Assembly: GCF_014397005.1 (NCBI RefSeq)
Contig: NZ_JACGWS010000001.1
Location: 62,001 to 126,000, forward strand
Source of the DNA: Kordia aestuariivivens
GTDB lineage: Bacteria; Bacteroidota; Bacteroidia; Flavobacteriales; Flavobacteriaceae
Length of the DNA stretch: 64,000 bases
Direction of reading: 5' to 3'
Position 1 is the first letter of the stretch; each line of letters begins with the position of its first letter. The notes below the pieces were generated by a model that worked only from the letters and a program-made list of their open reading frames with translations, did no database searches and was not told the DNA's origin. Shown one piece after another: positions 35,767 through 44,328 of the stretch. Position numbers and translations under genes: made by a program.

Positions 35767-36938
35767 TACCACGTGTAATTCTTACGCGCCGCTTGTGTTT
35801 TAATCGCTTTAATCATTGCACTTTCCAAATCAGTTTTAGAATCATCTTTAGATTGCTTAGCAATGTATAATTTACGTTGTGTATCCAACTCACGAATTTC
35901 GCGTTGAATCTTTTTGCGTTCTTCTTGCTGCTTTTTTACGTACGCTAAAATTTGTTCTTTCGATTTTCCTTTCAATTCCTTTGGCAATTCATCTTTGCTT
36001 AACTCATCAAGTTTTACAGAATCGTTGGCAATTCCATCCACCAAATCCCAAGAAGAATTTGTATAAAAACTAGAACTTTTAGAAACAGCTCTATCAACCG
36101 CAATTTCTTCATTAATTGAATTTGCATTAAAATCTTGTGTTGCTTGTTTGGCAAATTTAGCGCTACCTTGTCTTCCGTATGCGATATACGTTTTGTTCAA
36201 TCGGGTATTATATTCCATGATTTTCTGATCGTACGGTGTTTTAATATATACAATCGTTTGTGTGTGTGCAATAGTCATATAATCACCTTTACCCAATATC
36301 GCACCATCTTTCCACATGCCCGAAATTCCTTGTTCGTAGTTTCCGCAGAAAATAGTATTGATCACAACATCTTTCTCCGTAGCATTTGTAATTGCATCTT
36401 TATAACTTACTTTTCCTTGTGTAAACGGTTCGTTTCCTGCAATAAAAAGTAATTTCAAGTCTTTTGGGTTATTTCCCCAATTCAATTGATCGATGGAAGT
36501 CTGAATGACGTGTCCGCAAAACTCATTTCCGCCGCGTGTCGTCAACGAAAATAATTTCTCAGAGATTTCATCCAAATCACTGCTAAATGCCAACACTTGA
36601 CGGATATGACCTTCTGAAGATGGTAAATTGTCGTTTCCGTACTCGTATAACGCAATTTCTAAATTTGGTTTCTCGCCGTCACATTTTGCGTATGACAACT
36701 CATTAATAATTTCCCATAACTGCGCTTTCGCTTGATGGATCAATCCGTCCATACTATTGCTTGTATCTAACAACAAGGTAACTTTGATGGTGTTTGGTTT
36801 TTTAGATTTCAGAATTCCACTATCTGTAACGATTTCAATTTTTGTTTCATTCAATAAAGCTGTGTCCGTTTTTGAATTTCCTTTGCAAGCCATTGTTAAC
36901 AGCAATGCGCTCGCCAAGATTACATTTAATTTTTTCAT
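35766..36938 (-). CDS. VWA-domain lipoprotein
   Basis: 390 aa. The N-terminus has a lipoprotein signal (ILASALLLTMAC, Cys18). A von Willebrand A domain begins with the MIDAS motif DTSNSM (Asp58, Ser60, Ser62), followed by LSLTTRGGNEFCG-type sequence (FSLTTRGGNEFCGHV) and KLLFIAGNEPF, where a TG(N)E metal site would fall. The C-terminal third (from about 295) is a Lys/Glu/Gln-rich coiled-coil with KEQILAYVKKQQEERKK. It is probably exposed to the periplasm as a metal-dependent protein-binding protein. Partner is unknown; the SIMPL gene 17 bases upstream is likely in the same transcript. Confidence 0.85.
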   Translation of the reverse strand: MKKLNVILASALLLTMACKGNSKTDTALLNETKIEIVTDSGILKSKKPNTIKVTLLLDTSNSMDGLIHQAKAQLWEIINELSYAKCDGEKPNLEIALYEYGNDNLPSSEGHIRQVLAFSSDLDEISEKLFSLTTRGGNEFCGHVIQTSIDQLNWGNNPKDLKLLFIAGNEPFTQGKVSYKDAITNATEKDVVINTIFCGNYEQGISGMWKDGAILGKGDYMTIAHTQTIVYIKTPYDQKIMEYNTRLNKTYIAYGRQGSAKFAKQATQDFNANSINEEIAVDRAVSKSSSFYTNSSWDLVDGIANDSVKLDELSKDELPKELKGKSKEQILAYVKKQQEERKKIQREIRELDTQRKLYIAKQSKDDSKTDLESAMIKAIKTQAARKNYTW

Positions 36939-36955
36939 GTCTTTGTTCTTTTAAA

Positions 36956-37972
36956 TTAATTAGACTTTAATTCTTTTACGTCAATTTTCCCGTCAGGAGA
37001 AATCACATAATACTTGTGCTCGGTTTTTATTTCTGTTTTTGGCGCTGGTTTTTGCTCTTTTGGTTTTGGCGAGTACACCAATTTAATATGCATTCCTACT
37101 TGAATTACAGGTTCTAAAATTGCTGCGTTTAGCACGATGTCGTAATTCTCATAAGAAATAGGTTGGTAATAATAGGAAGTTTGTTTTTTTGCTTTAGTTA
37201 CACCTTTTTTTCGCTCTAAAGCTTCAAAAGAAATACTGTTGAATGCTTGATAGTTTTTGTAGAAATCTTTCGGGAAATAACAATACTTATCATCAGCCAT
37301 GATTACATTATAGTCAGCCAAATCAAAACCTAACATTTTATAATATTCCTTTTTTTCTTTAATTAATGCCAATAATGAATCTTGTAGCTTTTTATAAACT
37401 TGTCGTATATTTTCAATAAAATAATCAACCTTTACCAAGTTGTAAATTTCGTTAGAAGCGCAGGCAGCTAATATCTTTTCAAACTGTTGTGTTTTTTTAA
37501 ATTGAATGTGAATGTTCTGTTGCAACTCAAAACCTTTTGGAACTTCATTATACTTAGTACTAAATAATTTTTTCTGAACTTCAATTTCATACACAGGTAC
37601 AAAAGAAATCACATCAATCGCGATGTCTTCTTTCTTAATTCCGATAGCGAGTAATTGTTTTCGAACATTATCAATACGTTCGTTGACTAACTTATTAGCA
37701 TCTTCCGCAGTAGGTCCAATTTGGGAAATATTGAAAATTGCAGTATACGAAGTAGCTTTGGCGTTGTACAATGCTTGTACATCTAATATAATATTAGCAC
37801 TTGGATTGACGTTCCGCGCTAGATTGGACGTTGAACTTCCATAACGTTGCGCATTTCCATATTCTGCTACGACAATATTTTGCCTGGAAATTTGTTGATC
37901 ATAATTTCCTTTGTGTTGTGCAAAGAGAAACTGGGAGAGACACAAGCACATTAATAAACTTATTTTTTTCAT
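36956..37972 (-). CDS. SIMPL (DUF541) domain periplasmic protein
   Basis: 338 aa from ATG 37972, with a signal peptide (ISLLMCLCLSQFLFAQ). The body resembles SIMPL/DUF541 proteins: an N-terminal strand NIVVAEYGNA, a central part where pairs of angle-like periodic segments are computed (NERIDNVRKQLLAIGIKKEDIAIDV), and a C-terminal strand IQVGMHIKLVYSP. It ends with a Pro/Lys-rich tail KPKEQKPAPKTEIKTEHK. An 11-codon upstream extension lacks support. The family is oligomeric and envelope-located; its activity is not established. Precedes the VWA lipoprotein. Confidence 0.72.
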   Translation of the reverse strand: MKKISLLMCLCLSQFLFAQHKGNYDQQISRQNIVVAEYGNAQRYGSSTSNLARNVNPSANIILDVQALYNAKATSYTAIFNISQIGPTAEDANKLVNERIDNVRKQLLAIGIKKEDIAIDVISFVPVYEIEVQKKLFSTKYNEVPKGFELQQNIHIQFKKTQQFEKILAACASNEIYNLVKVDYFIENIRQVYKKLQDSLLALIKEKKEYYKMLGFDLADYNVIMADDKYCYFPKDFYKNYQAFNSISFEALERKKGVTKAKKQTSYYYQPISYENYDIVLNAAILEPVIQVGMHIKLVYSPKPKEQKPAPKTEIKTEHKYYVISPDGKIDVKELKSN

Positions 37973-38199
37973 GATGTTTTTAATTTGGCTTAAAAATACT
38001 TGCAAAGAAAACCGTAAAAAATAGGGAATGAGTGAAGTGCTTTTTTGAATGAGTAAACAGGAATATTGGTTGAGAGAAATGTATAAAAATCACCGTCAAA
38101 TAGGCTTAAATAGTAGTTTTTACAAAGATCACATTTTAGTATATCGCCGAAAGTGCGTAAGTTTATCATTCTTAATGAAAAAGATATTAAAATAAACAG

Positions 38200-40422
38200 A
38201 TGAAAAAACTAGTCACTCTATGTATATTCTTATGCTTGATTTCTTTTCAGGAAAGTGTGGCGCAAAACACTTCTGAGAGAGTCAAAAAAGAAGCGAATGC
38301 TCCTTTTGTCGTAAGAGGCGAAATTAGAGGGAGAGTAAACAGAGCGCCAGTTTCAGATGCTACAATTCGTATTGTTGGTGGAGAAGTTGTCAAAACAAAT
38401 GCTTTTGGACGTTTTACGATTCGCACGCGTGTTGGCGATCAATTAGTGATAGAACATCCAAGTTTTGGAAAAGAGTTTCATACCGTTTCTGATGATGAAT
38501 CTTTGGTTGTATTAGTCGATGGCTTTGAAGAAGGTGATGATGAAGAAGTAGAAAAAGAAAGACAATCTTCAGATTTAAAGCGACATAAAATATTGTTAGA
38601 TTCTGCTGTATTATTCAAGAAAAAAGATATTGATAAAAGTATCAAATACATTGAAAAAGCACTAGAAAATTTATACGATAACAACGATCAAAAACAACTT
38701 TCAGATTCGTATACAGTTCTTGGAGATATTTATGCTTTTTGGGAACAATACGATTTGGCAATCAGCAATTACCAAATTGCACTAAAAATGTATAGTACAA
38801 GTCGTTTGTGGATCTCACTTGGAATGACGCAATTACTCAATAAAGAATATGCAGAAGCAATTGTTTCTTTCAACACAATTTTACGAAATAGCTTATCGCG
38901 ATACCAAAAAACTTCAGTATACGAAGGTTTGGGCGACGCGTATAAAGCACTGAAAGAATATGACAAAGCACTAGAATATTACAATAAAGGATTAGCGATT
39001 GCACAAGAAGATTTAATTACGCCAAAAATCACAGATCTAAACTCTAAAATTGCGGAGAATTATGCAGCGAAAGGAGATGTCAAATCTGCAAACGGATTAT
39101 TCTTAAATTCACTCAACTTAGCTTCCGAAGAAAATGTAAACCGCGCAATAGTTGAGCAAAACAGAGTTGCAGATTTTTACAATTCAACGAATTCGTATGA
39201 CAAAGAAATAGAATTACGCAAACAAAATTTGGTTGATTTAGAAAAGTCAGGCGTTGAGAAAAAAGAAATTTCAGGACTGTTAAAAGATTCTACCACAATT
39301 ACTTCCCAAAAGATCAATTACAAAATTGGAAATGCATTTTTACAACAGGAAAAGTATTCAGAAGCACTTCCGTATCTTCAGAAAAGTGCCTCGGAAGCCA
39401 ATACCAGAGGAGATTTAATTGTAGAGAAAGATGCCACACGAAAAATTTCGGAAACTTACGAATCGCTTGGTGCTTTTGAGAAAGCGAAGCAAACATTTGA
39501 AGACTATGTGGAATTGGTAAACGAGTTGACATTGCAGAAAGAACAAGAAATTTCGCAAGCAAGTCGATTCACAAAAAGAAGTCAAGATAATCAACTTCGC
39601 ATCCGAAGTTTGGAAGCCGATCGTGTGTTGCGTGAAGCACGAATTAATAACAATCTGCTAGAACAAAATTTAATTGAACAAAGCAATACCACCCAAAGAT
39701 ATACGATTTACTCACTGATTTTTGGAATGTCATTGTTGGTGTTTACCATCTATCTTTTATATCGAAATAGCAAACAGCAAAAGCTTGCAAACAATTTATT
39801 AGCACTAAAATCATTGCGTACGCAGATGAATCCGCACTTTATTTTCAATGCGTTGAATTCTGTAAACAATTACATTGCTATTAATGACGAACGAAACGCG
39901 AATCGGTATTTATCTGAGTTTTCAACCTTAATGCGTGCCGTTTTGGAAAATTCGGATGAAGATTTTATTCCACTGTCAAAAGAACTCGAATTGCTCGAAT
40001 TGTATGTCCGATTGGAACACATGCGTTTTCAGGATAAATTTGATTATGAAATTAACGTAGACGAACAATTGAACGTTTCGGACTTTCAAATTCCACCAAT
40101 GTTGTTGCAACCGTATATTGAAAATGCTATTTGGCACGGATTGCGGTATCGAGAACAAAAAGGGCAGCTCCGCATCACCATTTCGGCGAAGACCGATGAA
40201 ACCCTTGAAATTATTATTGAAGATGATGGAATTGGCAGAAAACGTTCGATGGAATTGAAAACAAAAAATCAATTGCGCCAAAAGTCGAAAGGAATGGGAA
40301 ATATCAAAAGGCGGATTGCCATTTTGAATGATATGTATAAAGATAAAGTAGATGTTTCTATTGATGATGTTACCGAAGATGGACAAGGAACCAAAGTAAT
40401 ATTAACGCTTAAAAAAGATTAA
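38200..40422 (+). CDS. TPR sensor histidine kinase (LytS type) with N-terminal CarbD domain
   Basis: 740-aa sensor kinase. A signal peptide (LVTLCIFLCLISFQESVAQ) and a carboxypeptidase-regulatory-like beta domain (VRGEIRGRVNRAPVSDATIR, residues about 37-105) come first, then some eight tetratricopeptide repeats (about 120-440) and a coiled coil. One membrane helix follows (TIYSLIFGMSLLVFTIYLLY, about 505-525), then the His_kinase domain with LRTQMNPHFIFNALNSVNNY (phospho-acceptor His546) and an HATPase with PPMLLQPYIENAIWHGL and DDGIGRKRS. The TPR region would sit in the periplasm. It abuts the LytTR regulator (no gap), so they form one two-component system. Confidence 0.93.
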   Translation: MKKLVTLCIFLCLISFQESVAQNTSERVKKEANAPFVVRGEIRGRVNRAPVSDATIRIVGGEVVKTNAFGRFTIRTRVGDQLVIEHPSFGKEFHTVSDDESLVVLVDGFEEGDDEEVEKERQSSDLKRHKILLDSAVLFKKKDIDKSIKYIEKALENLYDNNDQKQLSDSYTVLGDIYAFWEQYDLAISNYQIALKMYSTSRLWISLGMTQLLNKEYAEAIVSFNTILRNSLSRYQKTSVYEGLGDAYKALKEYDKALEYYNKGLAIAQEDLITPKITDLNSKIAENYAAKGDVKSANGLFLNSLNLASEENVNRAIVEQNRVADFYNSTNSYDKEIELRKQNLVDLEKSGVEKKEISGLLKDSTTITSQKINYKIGNAFLQQEKYSEALPYLQKSASEANTRGDLIVEKDATRKISETYESLGAFEKAKQTFEDYVELVNELTLQKEQEISQASRFTKRSQDNQLRIRSLEADRVLREARINNNLLEQNLIEQSNTTQRYTIYSLIFGMSLLVFTIYLLYRNSKQQKLANNLLALKSLRTQMNPHFIFNALNSVNNYIAINDERNANRYLSEFSTLMRAVLENSDEDFIPLSKELELLELYVRLEHMRFQDKFDYEINVDEQLNVSDFQIPPMLLQPYIENAIWHGLRYREQKGQLRITISAKTDETLEIIIEDDGIGRKRSMELKTKNQLRQKSKGMGNIKRRIAILNDMYKDKVDVSIDDVTEDGQGTKVILTLKKD

Positions 40423-41154
40423 ATGCAATTACAAACCATTATTGTTGAAGACGAAGAAATCAGTAGAGAGATTCTCAAAAAATATATTGGAAAATATTGT
40501 CCAAATGTAAACATTGTCGGGGAAGCTTCTAATATTGACGATGCGCTTATTTTAATTCGAAACAATGAATTGGATTTGGTGTTTTTAGATGTCGAAATGC
40601 CTTTTGGAAATGCTTTTGATTTGCTCGAAAAAGTAGGCGATCGCTCGTTTGAAACTATTTTTGTAACTGCGTACGATCATTATGCAATTGAAGCCTTGAA
40701 CAGTCATGCGTCGTATTATTTATTGAAACCAATTTCAATTGATGAATTGATTAAAGCGGTAGATCATGTGATTGCTATCAAAAGTAAAGAAGAACGTTTG
40801 GTAGAAAATGTAACGGCTACGAATATTGAAATGATTAATGGTAAAATTACCATTCCGCAACAAGATGGTTTTCAGGTGTTGAATGTTGCCGAAATTATTT
40901 ATTGCAAAGCAGATGATAATTACACAGAAATCTACATTAATACTTCAAAAATTGTGGTGAGCAAAACCTTGAAATACTTTGAAGAAATTTTAAGTCAATA
41001 TCCGTTTGCGCGTGTGCACAAATCCTTTTTGGTGAATGTAAACGAAGTTGTAAAATACAAAAAAGGAAAAGGCGGAAGCGTTGTATTGAGCAACGGAAAA
41101 GAAGTAATGGTTTCGTCTACCAAGAAAGCGAATTTGTTGTCGTATTTTAAATAA
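40423..41154 (+). CDS. LytTR family response regulator
   Basis: 243-aa response regulator partnered with the upstream kinase. The receiver domain (residues 1-120) has the acidic pocket VEDEE, the phospho-acceptor Asp56 in LVFLDVEMPFG, Thr in FVTAYDH and Lys in YLLKPISIDEL. The C-terminal LytTR DNA-binding domain (about 140-243) contains IIYCKADDNYTEIYI and FARVHKSFLVNVNEVVKYKKG. The start directly follows the kinase stop. Target genes cannot be read from the sequence. Confidence 0.95.
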   Translation: MQLQTIIVEDEEISREILKKYIGKYCPNVNIVGEASNIDDALILIRNNELDLVFLDVEMPFGNAFDLLEKVGDRSFETIFVTAYDHYAIEALNSHASYYLLKPISIDELIKAVDHVIAIKSKEERLVENVTATNIEMINGKITIPQQDGFQVLNVAEIIYCKADDNYTEIYINTSKIVVSKTLKYFEEILSQYPFARVHKSFLVNVNEVVKYKKGKGGSVVLSNGKEVMVSSTKKANLLSYFK

Positions 41155-41425
41155 GTTTATGAGTTTAAAAAGTTTATAAGTTTATGTGTGCTAAATTTTG
41201 AATAACACTTCGACTCCGCTCAGCGTACTTTTTGAACGAAAGTGAAGTAATCTGTTAATTGAGAAGCAGATTGCCACAAGTTTTTTCAAAACTTTCGCAA
41301 AGACGAATGACAAATCAACAAAAAACAAATCAACGAATCAACGAATCCACAAACAAACAAACAAAAGGAGCAAAGCGATAAAAACCCAAAAGCCAAGCGC
41401 CCCAAAACCTAAAACCCAACAACCC
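41155..41425. repeat. Repeat-rich intergenic region
   Basis: This 271-bp gap is a patchwork: degenerate AGTTTATAA-type repeats (41155-41187), CTTCGACTCCGCTCAGC (41208-41224), a stem AATCTG / CAGATT (41249-41254 with 41267-41272), and then a strongly A/C-biased stretch with almost no T (about 41310-41425) including CAACGAAT repeats and AAACAAAC. It contains GAGCAAAGCGAT near 41370, resembling GAGCGAAGCGAT at 35750. No frame with coding character. Confidence 0.75.
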
Positions 41426-41935
41426 ATGATCATACAACCAGTAAACGGAAAATATCCACAAATCGGAACCGATTGTTTTATTGCTGAAAACGCTACCATT
41501 GTCGGCGAAGTCAGTATGGGAAATCAATGTAGTATATGGTTTAATGCGGTGTTGCGTGGCGATGTGCATTTTATTAAAATGGGCGATAAGGTAAACGTGC
41601 AAGATGGCGCAGTGATTCATGCTACGTATCAAAAATCACCCACAACTATTGGAAATAATGTTTCTATTGGACACAATGCTATTGTACATGGTTGTACAAT
41701 TCATGATAATGTGTTGATTGGTATGGGAAGCATTGTGATGGATGATTGCGTGATAGAAAGCAACAGTATTATTGCTGCGGGCGCGGTTGTAACTAAAAAT
41801 ACGCATGTAAAATCGGGAAGTATTTATGCAGGTGTTCCCGCGAAAAAAGTAAAAGATATTAGTGACGAACTCATTTCTGGGGAAATCAATCGGATTGCGG
41901 ATAATTATGTGGAGTATTCTGGTTGGTTTAAGTGA
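41426..41935 (+). CDS. Gamma-class carbonic anhydrase-like protein
   Basis: 169-aa left-handed beta-helix trimer protein. Hexapeptide repeats are visible through residues about 10-150, with the metal-binding histidine region DGAVIHATYQKSPTTIG and IGHNAIVHGCTIHDNVLIGMG, which fit the Zn-ligand positions of the gamma-carbonic anhydrase (YrdA/Cam) family. Whether it has real carbonic anhydrase activity or acts as another acyl-transfer-like hexapeptide protein cannot be told. It has its own ATG in a long repeat region and ends close to a convergent unrecognised gene. Confidence 0.9.
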   Translation: MIIQPVNGKYPQIGTDCFIAENATIVGEVSMGNQCSIWFNAVLRGDVHFIKMGDKVNVQDGAVIHATYQKSPTTIGNNVSIGHNAIVHGCTIHDNVLIGMGSIVMDDCVIESNSIIAAGAVVTKNTHVKSGSIYAGVPAKKVKDISDELISGEINRIADNYVEYSGWFK

Positions 41936-41953
41936 TGTTTTTTATACACCTTA

Positions 41954-42757
41954 TTACCACACGTCTTTTATTTTTTCAATTCGTTCAGGATATTTCCCGT
42001 TTTTCAAAAATTCTTTAAATTCCTTTCCAATAAATTTTACATTCCCAGAATTAATTGTTGTGTTTTTCCAATCTGAAACTATTAATTGAATGGTTTTAAA
42101 CAACTTTTCATTTTCGTCTTCATTTTCAATTCCGATTCTTAATTCTCCATTTTTTAGATCGATAAATTTGAAAAAAAGACCTTTTTGAGTTTCGCTTATT
42201 TTATTTAGAGTTTGTATAAAATATCCGCTATAATCAGGATATGGTACTTTTTCGGACTTAATAAGTTCGCTCGAAAAATATCTAAAACCTATTTTAATGC
42301 CATACTCTTCTAGTTTTTCAACCCAATAATTGACTGTTGGAACTTCTTTTTGAGTTGCTGTTATTTGAATTTCACGGTTACTAGTCCAAGGTTTTGTATA
42401 GGTTTGGATGATTTTAGGGTTACTAATTTCTAAGGAATCACAAGTCATTTCAAACACACTTTCTGTATCAAATTTTAAACCGAACCCTTTTTCCGTTAAG
42501 TCAATTCCGTTAATACAAGAATCTCTTGTTGGTGAGAATTGTTCTTTTTTATAAGTCCAATTCGTAAGTCCGATTGTTTTTAAAGAAAATTCTTTTAATT
42601 CCTGTTTTTCTCCTGCGACATATGTTCCGACTGTTTGATATCCGACTACAATCTCAAGTTCATTTTTTGAATCTTTAATTTCTGATATAAATCCGTTTTC
42701 GAACCAATAGTTTTGGTCGAGCCATTCTTGTAATTTGGTTCTGTTCTGGATTTTCAT
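41954..42757 (-). CDS. Unrecognised 267-aa soluble protein
   Basis: No signal peptide, membrane segment or motif I recognise. The protein is rich in Glu, Lys, Ile and Phe, with a mix of predicted strands (ELEIVVGYQTVGTYV, REIQITATQKEV) and helices near the C-terminus. It begins MKIQNRTKLQEWLDQNYWFEN. The gene is convergent to the carbonic anhydrase. A 12-bp perfect palindrome GTTATGCATAAC lies just upstream of its start (42774-42785), which resembles an integron attC core. It could be an accessory gene; function unknown. Confidence 0.7.
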   Translation of the reverse strand: MKIQNRTKLQEWLDQNYWFENGFISEIKDSKNELEIVVGYQTVGTYVAGEKQELKEFSLKTIGLTNWTYKKEQFSPTRDSCINGIDLTEKGFGLKFDTESVFEMTCDSLEISNPKIIQTYTKPWTSNREIQITATQKEVPTVNYWVEKLEEYGIKIGFRYFSSELIKSEKVPYPDYSGYFIQTLNKISETQKGLFFKFIDLKNGELRIGIENEDENEKLFKTIQLIVSDWKNTTINSGNVKFIGKEFKEFLKNGKYPERIEKIKDVW

Positions 42758-42773
42758 TCAAATGTGTAGTAAC

Positions 42774-42785
42774 GTTATGCATAAC
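42774..42785. other. attC-like palindrome GTTATGCATAAC
   Basis: Perfect 12-bp palindrome 16 bases upstream of the unrecognised minus-strand gene. GTTATGC matches the form of an integron recombination core, but the second half of a site and a nearby integrase are not seen. Confidence 0.35.
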
Positions 42786-42843
42786 AAGAACTCCTGTTAT
42801 TTCTACTATAACTAAACCTAAATTTAAAGATCTATAAATTTAG

Positions 42844-43623
42844 CTAAAAATCCAACGCTTCCACCGAAAATTCGTGCTGTAATATTTTACGTAAAACGAC
42901 TGGGTTTCTATTGCTGTAAAATGTGCAAGTTCCTAATTTAGATGCTGAGTTTAATAAATGATAATGCTCTAAAATGGCTTTGGTTTGGTTAGCAACCGCA
43001 ATTCCTGAATCAATAATGGTTACGTGTTTTGGAAGGAGTGTTTTCAATTTTGGAATTAAATACGGATAGTGACTACAACCCAAAACCAAATAATCAATAT
43101 TGGCATCTAACATGGGTTGCAGATATGTATGTAATAAATTTTCCATTTCTGGAGATTCAATGTGTCCGTCTTCAATTAATTGAACTAATCCTTCGCCAAT
43201 TTGCTCAATGATTTTTACACCATTAGCGTACAAATCCGTCGTTTTATGAAACAATTCGCTAGATAGTGTCCCTTTTGTTGCTAAAATGCCGATCGTCTTT
43301 GATTTCGTCTGTAAAGCAGCAGGTTTTATAGCAGGCTCAATTCCGATAAATGGAACGTTATAAGTTTCTCGTAGATGTTGAATGGAATTTGTAGTGGCCG
43401 TATTGCAAGCAACCACAATGAGTTTGCATCCTTTTTGAAGTAGTAACTCCGTGTTTTTTATACTAAGTTCGGTGATTCTTTCTTTTCCTTTTGGTCCGTA
43501 AGGCGCGTTTTTACTATCTGCTAAATAGATCGTGTTTTCGTGCGGCAATAGTTTGTGAATTTCTCGCCAAATCGAAGTGCCACCAACGCCTGAATCAAAT
43601 ATACCAATAGGAGAATTGCTCAT
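42844..43623 (-). CDS. murI: Glutamate racemase MurI
   Basis: Interconverts L- and D-glutamate for peptidoglycan synthesis. From ATG 43623 the protein is 259 aa, with IFDSGVGGTS (Asp10, Ser11), catalytic Cys73 in VACNTATT and catalytic Cys183 in LGCSHYPYL, all in register. Length is normal. An eight-codon upstream extension is rejected because the conserved N-terminus starts at SNSPIGIFDSG. It lies at the 3' end of the envelope cluster and is separated from ompH by a strong hairpin terminator. Confidence 0.97.
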   Translation of the reverse strand: MSNSPIGIFDSGVGGTSIWREIHKLLPHENTIYLADSKNAPYGPKGKERITELSIKNTELLLQKGCKLIVVACNTATTNSIQHLRETYNVPFIGIEPAIKPAALQTKSKTIGILATKGTLSSELFHKTTDLYANGVKIIEQIGEGLVQLIEDGHIESPEMENLLHTYLQPMLDANIDYLVLGCSHYPYLIPKLKTLLPKHVTIIDSGIAVANQTKAILEHYHLLNSASKLGTCTFYSNRNPVVLRKILQHEFSVEALDF

Positions 43624-43723
43624 GCCTGTAAAAATACTAAAAAACAAAAGATTGTTCTTTGGAAGATCACTTTTTTTAGTTTTTCAGAAAAGTCTTGCTG
43701 ATGTTTAGTATGCTAGTAAAACA

Positions 43724-43749
43724 AAAAAACCGCCAAGAGGCGGTTTTTT
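43724..43749 (-). terminator. Bidirectional terminator between ompH and murI
   Basis: Stem AAAAAACCGCC / GGCGGTTTTTT with a four-base loop (43724-43734 with 43739-43749). It gives T-runs in both directions. It ends the bam-ompH transcript, so murI needs its own promoter. Confidence 0.93.
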
Positions 43750-43770
43750 ATGTGGTATTTTAGTGTGTAA

Positions 43771-44286
43771 TTATTTTACTATACCTAATTCTTTTTTCAC
43801 TAAGTCCATTAAGTTTGTTCCGTCGGCTAATAATAAACCTGAACCTGGAGTTTCGTCAAGTACATATGCAAATCCTTGTGCTCTTGCTACTTTTTGAATA
43901 GCAGCTAATGCTTTTTCTTGGATAGGCTTTGTAAGGTCAATATACTTTTGCTCTGCTGTTTTTTGTGCAGCAGCTTGTGCTTCTTGGATTCTAGCTTCTA
44001 ATTCAGCTAATTCCTTTTTTCTTGCATCATTTTCAGCAGCAGTTTTAGTTGGTGCTTCATTTGTATACTGTGTTAATTTGTTTCTGTATTCAGTAACGGA
44101 AGCTTGGATATCAGCTCCTAACGACTGCTGTAATTTATCAAATTCAGCTTTTGCCGTTTTCATCTGTGGCATTGCACTAATTAATTCTTGCGTGTTAATG
44201 TGAGCAACTTTCGTTTGTGCGTTTGTAAAACTTACTACTCCAAAAAATAGTACTGCAATAGCAATTAGCTTTTTCATCTGTTTCAT
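43771..44286 (-). CDS. OmpH/Skp family periplasmic chaperone, short form
   Basis: 171 aa from ATG 44286 (MKQMKKL); ATG 44277 is an alternative start. Signal peptide LIAIAVLFFGVVSFTNAQ, then the OmpH domain: TKVAHINTQELISAMPQ, a long amphipathic Lys/Glu/Ala coiled-coil arm (about residues 50-125) and a core strand FAYVLDETPGSGLLLAD. Skp-like trimers hold unfolded outer-membrane proteins in the periplasm for BamA. The tandem arrangement with a longer paralogue just upstream is typical of Bacteroidota. Confidence 0.94.
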   Translation of the reverse strand: MKQMKKLIAIAVLFFGVVSFTNAQTKVAHINTQELISAMPQMKTAKAEFDKLQQSLGADIQASVTEYRNKLTQYTNEAPTKTAAENDARKKELAELEARIQEAQAAAQKTAEQKYIDLTKPIQEKALAAIQKVARAQGFAYVLDETPGSGLLLADGTNLMDLVKKELGIVK

Positions 44287-44328
44287 GATTTTCAATTATT
44301 TACTTTAAGTGTTATTTATTATTTGTTG

